Source: Inquilinus sp. Marseille-Q2685
GTDB lineage: Bacteria; Pseudomonadota; Alphaproteobacteria; DSM-16000; Inquilinaceae
Length of the DNA stretch: 64,000 bases
Direction of reading: 5' to 3'
Assembly: GCF_916619195.1 (NCBI RefSeq)
Contig: NZ_CAKAKL010000002.1
Span: 62,001-126,000 of the forward strand
This document shows positions 55,290 to 63,121 of this stretch, piece by piece (position 1 is the first letter of the stretch; every line of letters starts with the position of its first letter). A program made the translations under genes and the position numbers. The notes below the pieces were generated by a model that did no database searches, was not told the DNA's origin, and worked only from the letters and a program-made list of their open reading frames with translations.

Positions 55290-55718
55290 ATGCTGAAGCC
55301 TCTCTGCATCGGCGCGGCCGTGCTCATGGGGATCTTGGCCCTGGCGAACGGCGTCTTCATGCTCGTCTCGCCCGAGGCCTGGTACGTCGCGGTGCCCGGC
55401 GTGACCACGACCGGCCCGTTCAACCAGCACTTCATCCGCGACATCGGCCTGATCTTCCTGTTCGTCGGCGCCGCCTACCTGTTCGGCGTCGTGGAGCCGC
55501 GATACCGCGTGATCTCCTGGGCGGCCCCCACCCTGTGGCTCGGCGGCCATGCCCTGTTCCACTACTGGGAGGTCGCCGTCGGCATCTGCGGGCCGTCGGT
55601 GCTGATCCGCGACTTCCCGGCCGTCACGCTCCCGGCCGCCCTCGGGGCGCTGCTGACCCTCTGGGCGATCGCGGACGACCGCTCCACCAGCCCTTTCCTG
55701 AGGGAGACCTACCGATGA
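55290..55718 (+). CDS. Four-helix membrane protein
   Basis: 142 residues with four predicted membrane helices (about 5-27, 50-68, 77-95, 108-125) and a conserved-looking FNQHFIRDIGLIFLFVGAAY segment, as in small DUF4267-like membrane proteins. Function is unknown. AGGAAAGG precedes the ATG. Its stop overlaps a following ATG that opens a remnant gene. Confidence 0.75.
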   Translation: MLKPLCIGAAVLMGILALANGVFMLVSPEAWYVAVPGVTTTGPFNQHFIRDIGLIFLFVGAAYLFGVVEPRYRVISWAAPTLWLGGHALFHYWEVAVGICGPSVLIRDFPAVTLPAALGALLTLWAIADDRSTSPFLRETYR

Positions 55719-55747
55719 CCCCGCGCCTGAGCATGCTCCAGGCCTAA
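55715..55747 (+). pseudogene. Truncated 10-codon ORF resembling the start of a carboxymuconolactone-decarboxylase-family gene
   Basis: The ORF MTPRLSMLQA-stop begins with an ATGA overlap of the preceding gene. Its first residues resemble AhpD/CMD-family starts, which often follow NmrA and small membrane genes. Its stop overlaps the stop of the convergent kinase gene by 4 nt. A deletion that removed the rest of the gene is the likely cause. Confidence 0.42.
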
Positions 55748-57183
55748 TCCACGCGCGGCAGGCTGATGGTGGCGCGCAGCCCCTTCGCCTGGTTGGCCAG
55801 GACGATGTCGCCGCCATGGTGGCGCACGATGGTGCGGGCGATCGACAGGCCGAGGCCGACGCCGCCGGTCTCCGGGTTGCGGGAGTTCTCGATCCGGAAG
55901 AACGGGGCGAACACCTGCTCGCCGACGCCGTCCGGGATCCCCGGCCCGTCATCCTCGATCACGATCTCGACGGCGTCGTCGGTGCGCGCCAAGTGGACCC
56001 GGGCCCGCTCGCCGTAGCGGACCGCGTTCTCCACCAGGTTGCGGATGGCGCGGCGCAGCGCATCGGGCCGGCAGCGGTAGCTGATCTTCGGCCCCTCCCG
56101 GAAGGTGACGTCCTGGCCCAGCTCGGCCAGGTCGTCGCACAGGCTCTCGACCAGCGCCGGCAGGTCGACCGTCCGGGTGCCCTCGGCCGTCGCCTCCTCG
56201 CGGGCGAAGGCCAGCGTCGCCTCGGTCATCTTCTGGACCTCGGCGATCGTCGCCAGCATCTTCTCCCGCTCCTCCGCATCGGCGACGAACTCGGCGCGCA
56301 GGCGCAGCGAGGTCAGCGGCGTGCGCAGGTCGTGGCCGATCGCCGCCAGCATCCGGGTGCGGTCCTCGACGAAGCGCTGCAGCCGCTCCTGCATCCGGTT
56401 GAAGGCCTCGGCGGTGTTGCGGATGTCGTCGGGGCCGGCCTCAGGCAGCGGCGCCACGGATTCGCCGCGGCCCAGCGCCTCGGCGGCGACGGCCAGGCGC
56501 CGCATCGGCCGGGCGATGCCGCGGGCGACGACGATGCCGAACACCGACAGCACGATCGCCGTGACCGCGACCGACACCACAGACTGGTTGGTCCAGAACG
56601 AATTGCCGTTCGGCTTGGCGTAGGCGCTGTTCAGCCACGCGCCGTTGCCCAGCTCCACCGACAGGCCCATGCCATAGGCCGCGTCGAGATACAGGAACTT
56701 CGCCGGGCCCGACAGTGGCCAGGCATGGGCCGGCACGTCCGCCCAGGGCGTGGTGACGGCCGCCGTGGCCGTGCCGATCCCGAGGATCTGCGCCGTCTCC
56801 TGCCGATCCTGGGGCTTGTCCTTGTCGTGTTTCGGGGCTTTCGGCCCCCAGGGCGTGAGGTTCGGCAGCGGCTTGGCCAGCTGGGTCCAGGCCTCGCGCC
56901 GCCAGGCCATGGCGTCGCCCGGGCCGTCGGCCGACACCCAGAAGCGGCTGTAGGTGGTGCCGCTGGCGCTCAGGATGTCGTCCTGCAGCGCCGGCGGCGT
57001 CGCCTCCAAGAGACGGGCCAGCGACGCGGTGCGGCTGAAGAACTCGCTCTTGGCCGCGGCCTTCAGCGCCTGGCCGCGCTCGTCCCAGGAGATCAGGAAG
57101 CCGATGCCCTGCGACAAGGCAAGGGCCAGCAGCATCAGCCCGATGAACTGGGCCGCCAGGCTGTGCGTCCACCACCGCCTCAT
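55744..57183 (-). CDS. Membrane sensor histidine kinase (EnvZ/OmpB class)
   Basis: 479 residues. Helix 1 at about 10-30, a periplasmic sensor of about 170 residues, helix 2 at about 205-225, HAMP (RPMRRLAVAAEALGRGE), HisKA with AAIGHDLRTPLTSLRLR, and HATPase (NLVENAVRYG, DDGPGIP, GVGLGLSIART). The start overlaps the regulator stop (ATGA), so this is a classical regulator-kinase pair. The signal is unknown. Confidence 0.94.
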   Translation of the reverse strand: MRRWWTHSLAAQFIGLMLLALALSQGIGFLISWDERGQALKAAAKSEFFSRTASLARLLEATPPALQDDILSASGTTYSRFWVSADGPGDAMAWRREAWTQLAKPLPNLTPWGPKAPKHDKDKPQDRQETAQILGIGTATAAVTTPWADVPAHAWPLSGPAKFLYLDAAYGMGLSVELGNGAWLNSAYAKPNGNSFWTNQSVVSVAVTAIVLSVFGIVVARGIARPMRRLAVAAEALGRGESVAPLPEAGPDDIRNTAEAFNRMQERLQRFVEDRTRMLAAIGHDLRTPLTSLRLRAEFVADAEEREKMLATIAEVQKMTEATLAFAREEATAEGTRTVDLPALVESLCDDLAELGQDVTFREGPKISYRCRPDALRRAIRNLVENAVRYGERARVHLARTDDAVEIVIEDDGPGIPDGVGEQVFAPFFRIENSRNPETGGVGLGLSIARTIVRHHGGDIVLANQAKGLRATISLPRVD

Positions 57184-57899
57184 GCCGGCTCGACCTCCGC
57201 CACGAAGCTGTAGCCGCCGCCCCAATGGGTCTTGATCAGGGCCGGCGTCTTGGGGTCGGCCTCGATCTTCTTGCGCAGGCGGCTGACCTGGTTGTCGATG
57301 CTGCGGTCGAAGCTGTCGGCGGCGCGGCCGACGGTCAGGTCCAGGAGCTGGTCGCGGCTGAGCACCAGGCCGGCATGGTCCAGGAAGGCGTTCAGCAGCC
57401 GGAACTCCGCGGTGCTCAGCGGCACCGCGACCCCGTCGTTGCCGACCAGCTCGCGCCGGCCGACATCCAGCAGCCAGCGGTCGAAGCGCAGCGCCTTGGC
57501 CTTCAGCCGGCCGCGCTGCGGCGGCAGGCTGTTCACCCGGCGCAGCACGGCCTTGATGCGGGCCAAGAGCTCGCGCGGGTTGAACGGCTTGGTGACGTAG
57601 TCGTCGGCGCCGATCTCGAGGCCGATGATGCGGTCGGTGTCCTCCGCCATCGCGGTCAGAAGGATCACCGGCACGTCGCCGGTGCCGCGCAGGTAGCGGC
57701 ACAGCGACAGCCCGTCCTCGCCCGGCATCATGACATCGAGCACGATCAGGTCGGGCGCGCTGCGCTCCAGCAGGCGGCGCAGCGCCGCCGCGCTTTCGGC
57801 GACGCTGACCCTGTAGCCGTGCTGGGACAGGTATTTGCCGACGAGGTCGCGGATGTCCCGGTGGTCGTCGACGACGGCGATGTGCGGTACGGATTCCAT
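57180..57899 (-). CDS. OmpR-family response regulator
   Basis: 239 residues from the ATG at 57899; longer frames lack support. Receiver (1-120: VVDDHRDIRDL, phospho-Asp in LIVLDVMMPGEDG, YVTKPF) and winged-helix output domain (about 140-235: LSTAEFRLLNAFLDHAGLVLSRDQLLD...DNQVSRLRKKIE). It pairs with the kinase overlapping it. The intergenic region upstream carries repeated GCGACA motifs, probably its own binding sites. Confidence 0.94.
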   Translation of the reverse strand: MESVPHIAVVDDHRDIRDLVGKYLSQHGYRVSVAESAAALRRLLERSAPDLIVLDVMMPGEDGLSLCRYLRGTGDVPVILLTAMAEDTDRIIGLEIGADDYVTKPFNPRELLARIKAVLRRVNSLPPQRGRLKAKALRFDRWLLDVGRRELVGNDGVAVPLSTAEFRLLNAFLDHAGLVLSRDQLLDLTVGRAADSFDRSIDNQVSRLRKKIEADPKTPALIKTHWGGGYSFVAEVEPA

Positions 57900-57954
57900 G
57901 CTGCGCTCCACGGCCGAACATACCGAAAACGGCGCCAGACCCCGCGCAGGAAAT

Positions 57955-58032
57955 TGTATCAGATTGTCTCGGATCCTGGGTTTGCGACAGTCGGTGACCG
58001 AAAACCCGGTCCGGCGACAGATCCCTGCGACA
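57955..58032. promoter_or_regulatory. GTATCA/GCGACA motif set 1 (divergent regulator/cyclase promoter)
   Basis: GTATCAGATTGTC at about 57956-57968, then GCGACA at 57984-57989, 58014-58019 and 58027-58032. The region lies between the divergent OmpR regulator and cyclase genes. The same words recur in two more intergenic regions to the right. Confidence 0.6.
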
Positions 58033-58081
58033 CTTGCCGGCCATAGTGCCCCGGTCAGCGCAACAGCGATGGTCGAGGGCA

Positions 58082-58741
58082 ATGCTGGGATTCGGATGGG
58101 ACGGCCTCGGCGCGCGGATGCCGGTGCTCCGCGCGGCCGGCCTCGGGCCCGACCGGGCCGCGGCACCGCGCTCCGCCTTCGCGGCGGTGCTGTTCGCCGA
58201 CATTGTCGGCTTCACCCGGCTGTGCGAGACGCTGGAGCCGGCGGGCACCTTCGCCCTCCTGTCCGGCTTCCACCAACGCATGGCGCAGGCGGTGGCGGAT
58301 CACGGCGCCGCCATCGGCGACCCGATCGGCGACGGGATCATGGCGGTGTGGTGCAGCCCGGCGCCGGTCGCCGCCTGTTCCGCCCTGCGCTGCGGCTTCG
58401 CCATGCTGGAGGAGATCGAGGCATGGAACCTGGCGCGGCGCGACGGCCTGCCGCTGCGCATTGGCGTCGGCCTGCATGCCGGCCCGGTGATGATCGGCCG
58501 GGTCGGCGCCGCCGGGCACGACAAGCTCGGCGCCTTCGGCGACACGGTGAATGTCGCCCACCGGCTGGAGCGGATGACCCGGACCCACCGCAGCGACATC
58601 ATCGTCTCGGAGGAGCTGTTCCGGGCCGTGGCCGTGCACGACCCGGCGGAGGGCCGGCTGGCCTGGTTCCCCGCCGCCGGCCGCGCCGACATCCCCGGCC
58701 GGGCGGAAGGCGTCGCGATCCGGGCCGCGAGTCTCGCCTGA
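58082..58741 (+). CDS. Class III adenylate/guanylate cyclase
   Basis: 219 residues from the ATG at 58082; a TTG at 58034 is less likely. One cyclase domain: metal-binding Asp in FADIVGFTRL, the second acidic block GDPIGDGIMAVW, and GAFGDTVNVAHRLE, which positions substrate and dimer contacts. There is no membrane or sensor domain, so it is probably a soluble cytoplasmic homodimer making cAMP (or cGMP). It is divergent from the two-component pair and shares its promoter region. Confidence 0.9.
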   Translation: MLGFGWDGLGARMPVLRAAGLGPDRAAAPRSAFAAVLFADIVGFTRLCETLEPAGTFALLSGFHQRMAQAVADHGAAIGDPIGDGIMAVWCSPAPVAACSALRCGFAMLEEIEAWNLARRDGLPLRIGVGLHAGPVMIGRVGAAGHDKLGAFGDTVNVAHRLERMTRTHRSDIIVSEELFRAVAVHDPAEGRLAWFPAAGRADIPGRAEGVAIRAASLA

Positions 58742-58748
58742 GCCGATC

Positions 58749-58826
58749 GTATCAAACTGTCCGGCCCGGTCCGGGCCGCGACATTCCGCGACAAACCCGC
58801 CGGCCCCCGGGCAAAGTTCTGCGACA
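58749..58826 (+). promoter_or_regulatory. GTATCA/GCGACA motif set 2
   Basis: GTATCAAACTGTC at 58749-58761, then GCGACA at 58778-58783, 58788-58793 and 58821-58826, the last within GTTCTGCGACA, which is also found in set 3. It lies downstream of the cyclase and upstream of the palindromic repeat and the gene at 59017. Confidence 0.6.
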
Positions 58827-58852
58827 AGCGGCCGGCATGGTGCGTGAGCATT

Positions 58853-58996
58853 AGAGCGTGGCCTGGAATTCGTTCCGGTGAGGCGGCTGGCGTGGCTTTC
58901 GAGAACCGGAGCGCAGCGGACATGAAGGTCCGTGAACACCGGAAGCGCAGAAAGCCGCGTCAGACGGCCGCCGGGGCGAATTCCGGGTCACGCTCT
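58853..58996. repeat. Long imperfect palindrome (144 nt)
   Basis: AGAGCGTGGCCTGGAATTCG at the left end matches the inverse of CGAATTCCGGGTCACGCTCT at the right end in 18 of 20 positions. The complementarity continues inward (GGCGTGGCTTTC against GAAAGCCGCGTC). It resembles the interspersed palindromes beginning AGAGCGTG that are common in alphaproteobacterial intergenic DNA. Confidence 0.75.
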
Positions 58997-59016
58997 CAGC
59001 GAAAGGGATGACCCCC

Positions 59017-59358
59017 ATGCATGACGCGACACAGATCCGGCCTGCCGGGCCCGGCGCCGCTCTCGCGGCCGGCCCGGCGATCGATCCCGAGCGCATCGAG
59101 CCCGGCTGGAGCCCGCCGGTCGACCGGCTGGCCCTGAGCTGGGACGAGGTGGCGGCCAGCTGGCTGGCGGCCTGCGGGCTGCTGGCGATCCTGGGCGTCG
59201 CCGCGATCATCGGCCGCGAGCCGGTGGGCGAGCCGGTCTATCTCTCGGCCGGCCTGCCCGGCATCGGCCTGACCGCCGGCGCGCAGGACTGCCGGGCGTC
59301 CACCGTCCAGGGCACCGCGCCCTTCATCCTGGCCCCGCGGCCGCGGGGCCATGCCTGA
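59017..59358 (+). CDS. Hypothetical single-pass membrane protein
   Basis: 113 residues from the ATG at 59017, which has AAAGGG 9 nt upstream; an ATG at 59008 is the alternative. About 45 Pro/Gly-rich residues, one membrane helix (about 47-66: AASWLAACGLLAILGVAAIIG), then a short outer tail with one Cys. Not recognised. It is first in a run of redox genes and lies 39 nt before the cytochrome. Confidence 0.65.
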   Translation: MHDATQIRPAGPGAALAAGPAIDPERIEPGWSPPVDRLALSWDEVAASWLAACGLLAILGVAAIIGREPVGEPVYLSAGLPGIGLTAGAQDCRASTVQGTAPFILAPRPRGHA

Positions 59359-59397
59359 CCGCCGACCGATCCCCGACCGATGGAGACTTGTTTCGTG

Positions 59398-59769
59398 ATG
59401 ACTTCGGCCCGTCCGGCCATGCTGCTGGCCTTCGCGGCGCTGCTCGGCGCCCCCTTGCCCGCCGTCGCGCAGGATGCCGCGACGGGCGAGCGCGCCTTCC
59501 GCCAGCGCTGCGCCTCCTGCCACAGCCTCGACCCCGGGCAGAACCGGGCCGGCCCCAGCCTGGCCGGCGTGATCGGCCGCAAGGCCGGCAGCGTCGAGGG
59601 CGCCCGCTATTCCAAGGCCCTGCAGGACTCCGGCATCACCTGGGACGCCCGGTCGCTCGACGGATTCCTGGCCGATCCGCGCAAGGCGGTGCCCGGCACC
59701 AGCATGACGGTCCGCCTCGCCGACGCCGCGCAGCGCGAAGCCGTCATCGCCTACCTGTCCGGCCGCTGA
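59398..59769 (+). CDS. Periplasmic class I cytochrome c
   Basis: 123 residues from the ATG at 59398; GTG 59395 or ATG 59380 are possible. A signal peptide (about 1-24, ending AVAQ) precedes a monohaem cytochrome: C38-A-S-C41-H42 haem site and distal M103 in PGTSM. It resembles small c550-type electron carriers (GPSLAGVIGRKAG, YSKALQDSGITWD). It likely carries electrons for the molybdoenzyme-like subunits and FccB encoded downstream. Confidence 0.92.
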   Translation: MTSARPAMLLAFAALLGAPLPAVAQDAATGERAFRQRCASCHSLDPGQNRAGPSLAGVIGRKAGSVEGARYSKALQDSGITWDARSLDGFLADPRKAVPGTSMTVRLADAAQREAVIAYLSGR

Positions 59770-59780
59770 GCCGGGAATTT

Positions 59781-59857
59781 GTATCAAACCGTGTCAGCGG
59801 GCCGTTTCGAGACGGCTCGCGACAAAGGCCGGGGCCGCCGGACAAGGTTCTGCGACA
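59781..59857 (+). promoter_or_regulatory. GTATCA/GCGACA motif set 3
   Basis: GTATCAAACCGTGTC at 59781-59795, then GCGACA at 59819-59824 and 59852-59857, the second within GTTCTGCGACA. It precedes the small secreted protein and the iorAB-like genes. Confidence 0.6.
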
Positions 59858-59903
59858 GCCGGCGCCCAGGCTTCCCCCGTGCAACCACCACAGGAGACGT
59901 GTC

Positions 59904-60080
59904 GTGCTCACCAGAATCCCTGTTCCGGTCCTGGCCGGCCTCGCCCTGCTGGCCACCATCGGCACCGCCCTGGCCCAGGGCGACGGCTGCATCAAGCGCA
60001 ACACCACCGCCGGGGCGCAGAGCACCCCGGCCACCACGACGACGGCGCCGGCCCCGGCGTCCGACGCGCGCCAGAGCTGA
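59904..60080 (+). CDS. Small secreted protein (58 residues)
   Basis: GTG start with AGGAG 7 nt upstream. A clear signal peptide (about 1-24, LAGLALLATIGTALAQ) leaves a mature peptide of about 34 residues with one Cys and a Thr/Ala/Pro-rich tail. Not recognised. It lies between motif set 3 and the iorA-like gene and could be the first gene of that transcript. Confidence 0.7.
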   Translation: MLTRIPVPVLAGLALLATIGTALAQGDGCIKRNTTAGAQSTPATTTTAPAPASDARQS

Positions 60081-60165
60081 GGCGCAGCGGGCATCGGCGT
60101 CCGGCCGGTGCCCGCCAGCCGCGTGACGGCGTTCCGGCCCCACCCAGCTCAACCGCGAGGCAGCC

Positions 60166-60639
60166 ATGGCCTTCACTCTCAGGATCAACGGAACCGAGCG
60201 CAGCGTCGATGTCGAGCCCGATACGCCCCTCCTGTGGGTGCTGCGGGAGCAGATCGGCCTGACCGGCACCAAATACGGCTGCGGCATCGCGCAATGCGGC
60301 GCCTGCACCGTGCATATCGACGGCGTCGCCACCCGCTCCTGCTCGATGCCGGTCAGCGCGATCGCGCCGGAGCAGCAGATCACCACCATCGAGGGGCTGT
60401 CGCCCGACGGGTCGCACCCGGTGCAGAAGGCCTGGCTCGCCCTCGACGTGCCGCAATGCGGCTACTGCCAGGCCGGCATGATCATGGCCGCGGCCGCCCT
60501 GCTGCAGCAGAACAAGAGCCCGACCGACGACGACATCTCGGCGGAGATCACCAACATCTGCCGCTGCGGCACCTATAACCGGGTGCGTGCGGCGATCAAG
60601 CAGGCCGCCGCCGACGGCGGCACGGTCCAGAGCGGTTGA
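60166..60639 (+). CDS. iorA: 2Fe-2S subunit of an IorA-type molybdenum oxidoreductase
   Basis: 157 residues. N-terminal ferredoxin-type cluster ([11 protein letters not shown]...C, about 40-62) and C-terminal helical cluster domain (CGYCQAGM...CRCGTYNR, about 103-143), the two-cluster layout of xanthine-oxidase-family small subunits. It passes electrons from the molybdenum site to an acceptor, here probably a cytochrome c. The large subunit follows 11 nt downstream. Confidence 0.92.
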   Translation: MAFTLRINGTERSVDVEPDTPLLWVLREQIGLTGTKYGCGIAQCGACTVHIDGVATRSCSMPVSAIAPEQQITTIEGLSPDGSHPVQKAWLALDVPQCGYCQAGMIMAAAALLQQNKSPTDDDISAEITNICRCGTYNRVRAAIKQAAADGGTVQSG

Positions 60640-60650
60640 GGGAGGCGACG

Positions 60651-62825
60651 ATGACGATCGTGCAGAGCATTTCGCGCCGCGGCTTCATCGTCAGCGGCGC
60701 CGCCGCGATCGGCGGGCTGTCGCTGGGCTTCCGCGTGCCCTTCGCCGGCGAGGCCCTGGCGGCCGAGGCGGTGCCCGAGGTCAACGCCTGGGTGGTGATC
60801 CGGCCGGACGAGACCGTGGTGATCCGCATCGCCCGCTCCGAGATGGGCCAGGGCACGCTGACCGGCCTGGCCCAGCTGGTGGCCGAGGAGCTGGGCTGCG
60901 ACTGGTCCCGCGTCACCACCGAATACCCGACCCCGGGCGAGAACGTCGCCCGCGACCGGATCTGGGGCAACTTCTCCACCGGCGGCAGCCGCGGCATCCG
61001 CGAATCCCAGGACTATGTCCGCAAGGGCGGGGCGGCGGCGCGCGAGATGCTGGTCGCGGCCGCGGCGGCGGAATGGCAGGTGCCGCCGGCGGAGTGCACC
61101 GTCGACAAGGGCGTGATCACCCATGCCGGCAGCGGCCGCAGCACCACCTTCGGCAAGGTGGCGGCCGCCGCCGCGCAGTTGACGCCGCCGGCCGAGGTCC
61201 GGCTGAAGGACCCGAAGGACTGGACCATCGCCGGCAAGCCGCTGCCGCGGCTGGATACGGCGGACAAGCTGACCGGCAAGCAGGTCTACGGCGCCGACAT
61301 CGTGCGGCCCGGCATGCTGAACGCCGCGATCAAGGCCTGCCCGGTGTTCGGCGGCAAGCTGAAGAGCTTCGACGCCGCCGCCGTCGCCGGCATGCCCGGC
61401 GTGCGCAAGGTGGTGCAGGTCGACGACACGGCGGTCGCCGTGGTGGCCGACACCTGGTGGCGGGCCAAGACCGCGCTGGACGCCCTGCCGGTGGTCTGGG
61501 ACGAGGGGCCGAACACCGGCGTCTCCAGCGCCTCGATCGCCGAGATGCTGGCCGCCGGGCTCGATGCGGACGATGCCTTCATCGGCAACCAGGCGGGCGA
61601 CGCGCGCCAGGCGATCGCCGGCGCGGCGAAGACGGTGACGGCGGTCTATGCCTTCCCGTTCCAGAACCACGCCACCATGGAGCCGATGAACGCGACGGCG
61701 GTGTGGACGCCGGAGCGCTGCGAGGTCTGGACGCCGACCCAGAACGGCGAGGCCAGCCTGGCGGCGGCGGCCGAGGCGGCGGAGCTGCCGGTGCGGCAGT
61801 GCGAGGTGTACAAGATGCATCTCGGCGGCGGCTTCGGCCGGCGCGGCAACTTCCAGGACTATGTGCGGCAGGTGGTGCGCATCGCCAGGCAGATTCCCGG
61901 CACGCCGGTGAAGCTGCTGTGGTCGCGCGAGGAAGACATGCTGCACGGCGCCTATCACCCGACCACCCAGTGCAAGCTGACCGGGGCGCTCGATGCGGAC
62001 GGCAACCTGGTGGGGCTGCACATGCGGATCTCCGGCCAGTCGATCCTGGCGGCGGTGCGGCCGGAGGGCATGCAGAACGGCATGGACCCGGTGGTGTTCC
62101 AGGGCCTGGTCGGCAGCGGGGCGGAAGGGGTGATCGGCTACACCGTCCCCAACCTGCTGGTCGACCACGCCATGCGCAACCCGCCGGTGCCGCCGGGCTT
62201 CTGGCGCGGCGTCAACCTGAACCAGAACGCCGTCTACCTGGAGTGCTTCATCGACGAGCTGGCCCATGCCGCAGGGCAGGACCCGCTCGCCTTCCGCCGC
62301 AAGCTGATGGCGAACCATCCGAAGCATCTCGCGGTGCTGGAGGCGGTGGCGCAGGGGATCGGCTGGGACAGCCCGCCGCCGGAGGGCCGGCATCGCGGCC
62401 TGGCCCAGATCATGGGCTTCGGCAGCTATGTCGCCGCCGCGGCGGAGGTCTCGGTCACCGACGGGCGCCTCCGCATCCACCGCATCGTCGCCGCGACCGA
62501 TCCCGGCCATGCCGTCAACCCGGCGCAGATCGAGCGGCAGGTCGAAGGTTCCTTCGTCTACGGGCTGTCGGCCTGCCTCTACGGCGAATGCACCGTGAAC
62601 GGCGGCCGCATGGAGCAGGAGAACTTCGACACCTACACCGTGCTGCGCATGGACGAGATGCCGGCGGTGGAGACGATCATCATGCCGTCCGGCGGCTTCT
62701 GGGGCGGGGTCGGGGAACCGACCATCGCGGTCGCGGCCCCGGCGGTGCTGAACGCGGTCTTCGCCGCCACCGGCAAGCGCATCCGCACCCTGCCGCTGGT
62801 GAACCACGACCTGAAGAGCGCATGA
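60651..62825 (+). CDS. iorB: IorB-type molybdopterin-binding large subunit
   Basis: 724 residues from the ATG at 60651 (GGGAGG upstream). A twin-arginine signal (SRRGFIVSGAAAIGG) sends it to the periplasm with the 2Fe-2S partner. Family blocks: GGGFGRRGNFQDYV (cofactor), NPPVPPGFWRGV, and the terminal GGFWGGVGEP with the catalytic Glu. Isoquinoline 1-oxidoreductase-like enzymes oxidise N-heterocycles or aldehydes; the substrate is not fixed by the sequence. Its stop overlaps the next start (ATGA). Confidence 0.92.
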   Translation: MTIVQSISRRGFIVSGAAAIGGLSLGFRVPFAGEALAAEAVPEVNAWVVIRPDETVVIRIARSEMGQGTLTGLAQLVAEELGCDWSRVTTEYPTPGENVARDRIWGNFSTGGSRGIRESQDYVRKGGAAAREMLVAAAAAEWQVPPAECTVDKGVITHAGSGRSTTFGKVAAAAAQLTPPAEVRLKDPKDWTIAGKPLPRLDTADKLTGKQVYGADIVRPGMLNAAIKACPVFGGKLKSFDAAAVAGMPGVRKVVQVDDTAVAVVADTWWRAKTALDALPVVWDEGPNTGVSSASIAEMLAAGLDADDAFIGNQAGDARQAIAGAAKTVTAVYAFPFQNHATMEPMNATAVWTPERCEVWTPTQNGEASLAAAAEAAELPVRQCEVYKMHLGGGFGRRGNFQDYVRQVVRIARQIPGTPVKLLWSREEDMLHGAYHPTTQCKLTGALDADGNLVGLHMRISGQSILAAVRPEGMQNGMDPVVFQGLVGSGAEGVIGYTVPNLLVDHAMRNPPVPPGFWRGVNLNQNAVYLECFIDELAHAAGQDPLAFRRKLMANHPKHLAVLEAVAQGIGWDSPPPEGRHRGLAQIMGFGSYVAAAAEVSVTDGRLRIHRIVAATDPGHAVNPAQIERQVEGSFVYGLSACLYGECTVNGGRMEQENFDTYTVLRMDEMPAVETIIMPSGGFWGGVGEPTIAVAAPAVLNAVFAATGKRIRTLPLVNHDLKSA

Positions 62826-63121
62826 CGACGCGCCTGATCCTGGCCGCACTGTGGGTGCTGGCCGCGGCTCCGGCCGCGGCGCAGCCCTCCGGCGCGGCCT
62901 CCTGCGCCGGCTGCCACGCGCCGGGCGGGTCGGGGCCGGTGCCCAGCCTTGAGGGCCGCCCGGCCGCGGAGATCGCCGCGGCCATGGCGGCGTTCCGCAG
63001 CGGCGAGCGGCCGGCGACGGTGATGGATCGGATCGCCAGGGGCTTCACGGATGACGAAACGCGTGCGATCGCGGAATGGCTCGCCGCCGGGACTCACCGG
63101 GACCATGCGGCCCGGCCGTAG
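62822..63121 (+). CDS. Monohaem cytochrome c subunit (FccA-like)
   Basis: 99 residues, start overlapping the iorB stop (ATGA) and stop 17 nt inside the FccB gene. Signal peptide (about 1-21), haem site C28-A-G-C31-H32, probable distal Met 68. Length and position before FccB fit the small cytochrome subunit of flavocytochrome c. It could equally serve as electron acceptor for the molybdoenzyme. Confidence 0.88.
   Translation: MTTRLILAALWVLAAAPAAAQPSGAASCAGCHAPGGSGPVPSLEGRPAAEIAAAMAAFRSGERPATVMDRIARGFTDDETRAIAEWLAAGTHRDHAARP

Noticed and set aside
60573-62849. 758-codon minus-strand frame
   Set aside because: Antisense shadow of iorB, which has intact family motifs and a good ribosome site.
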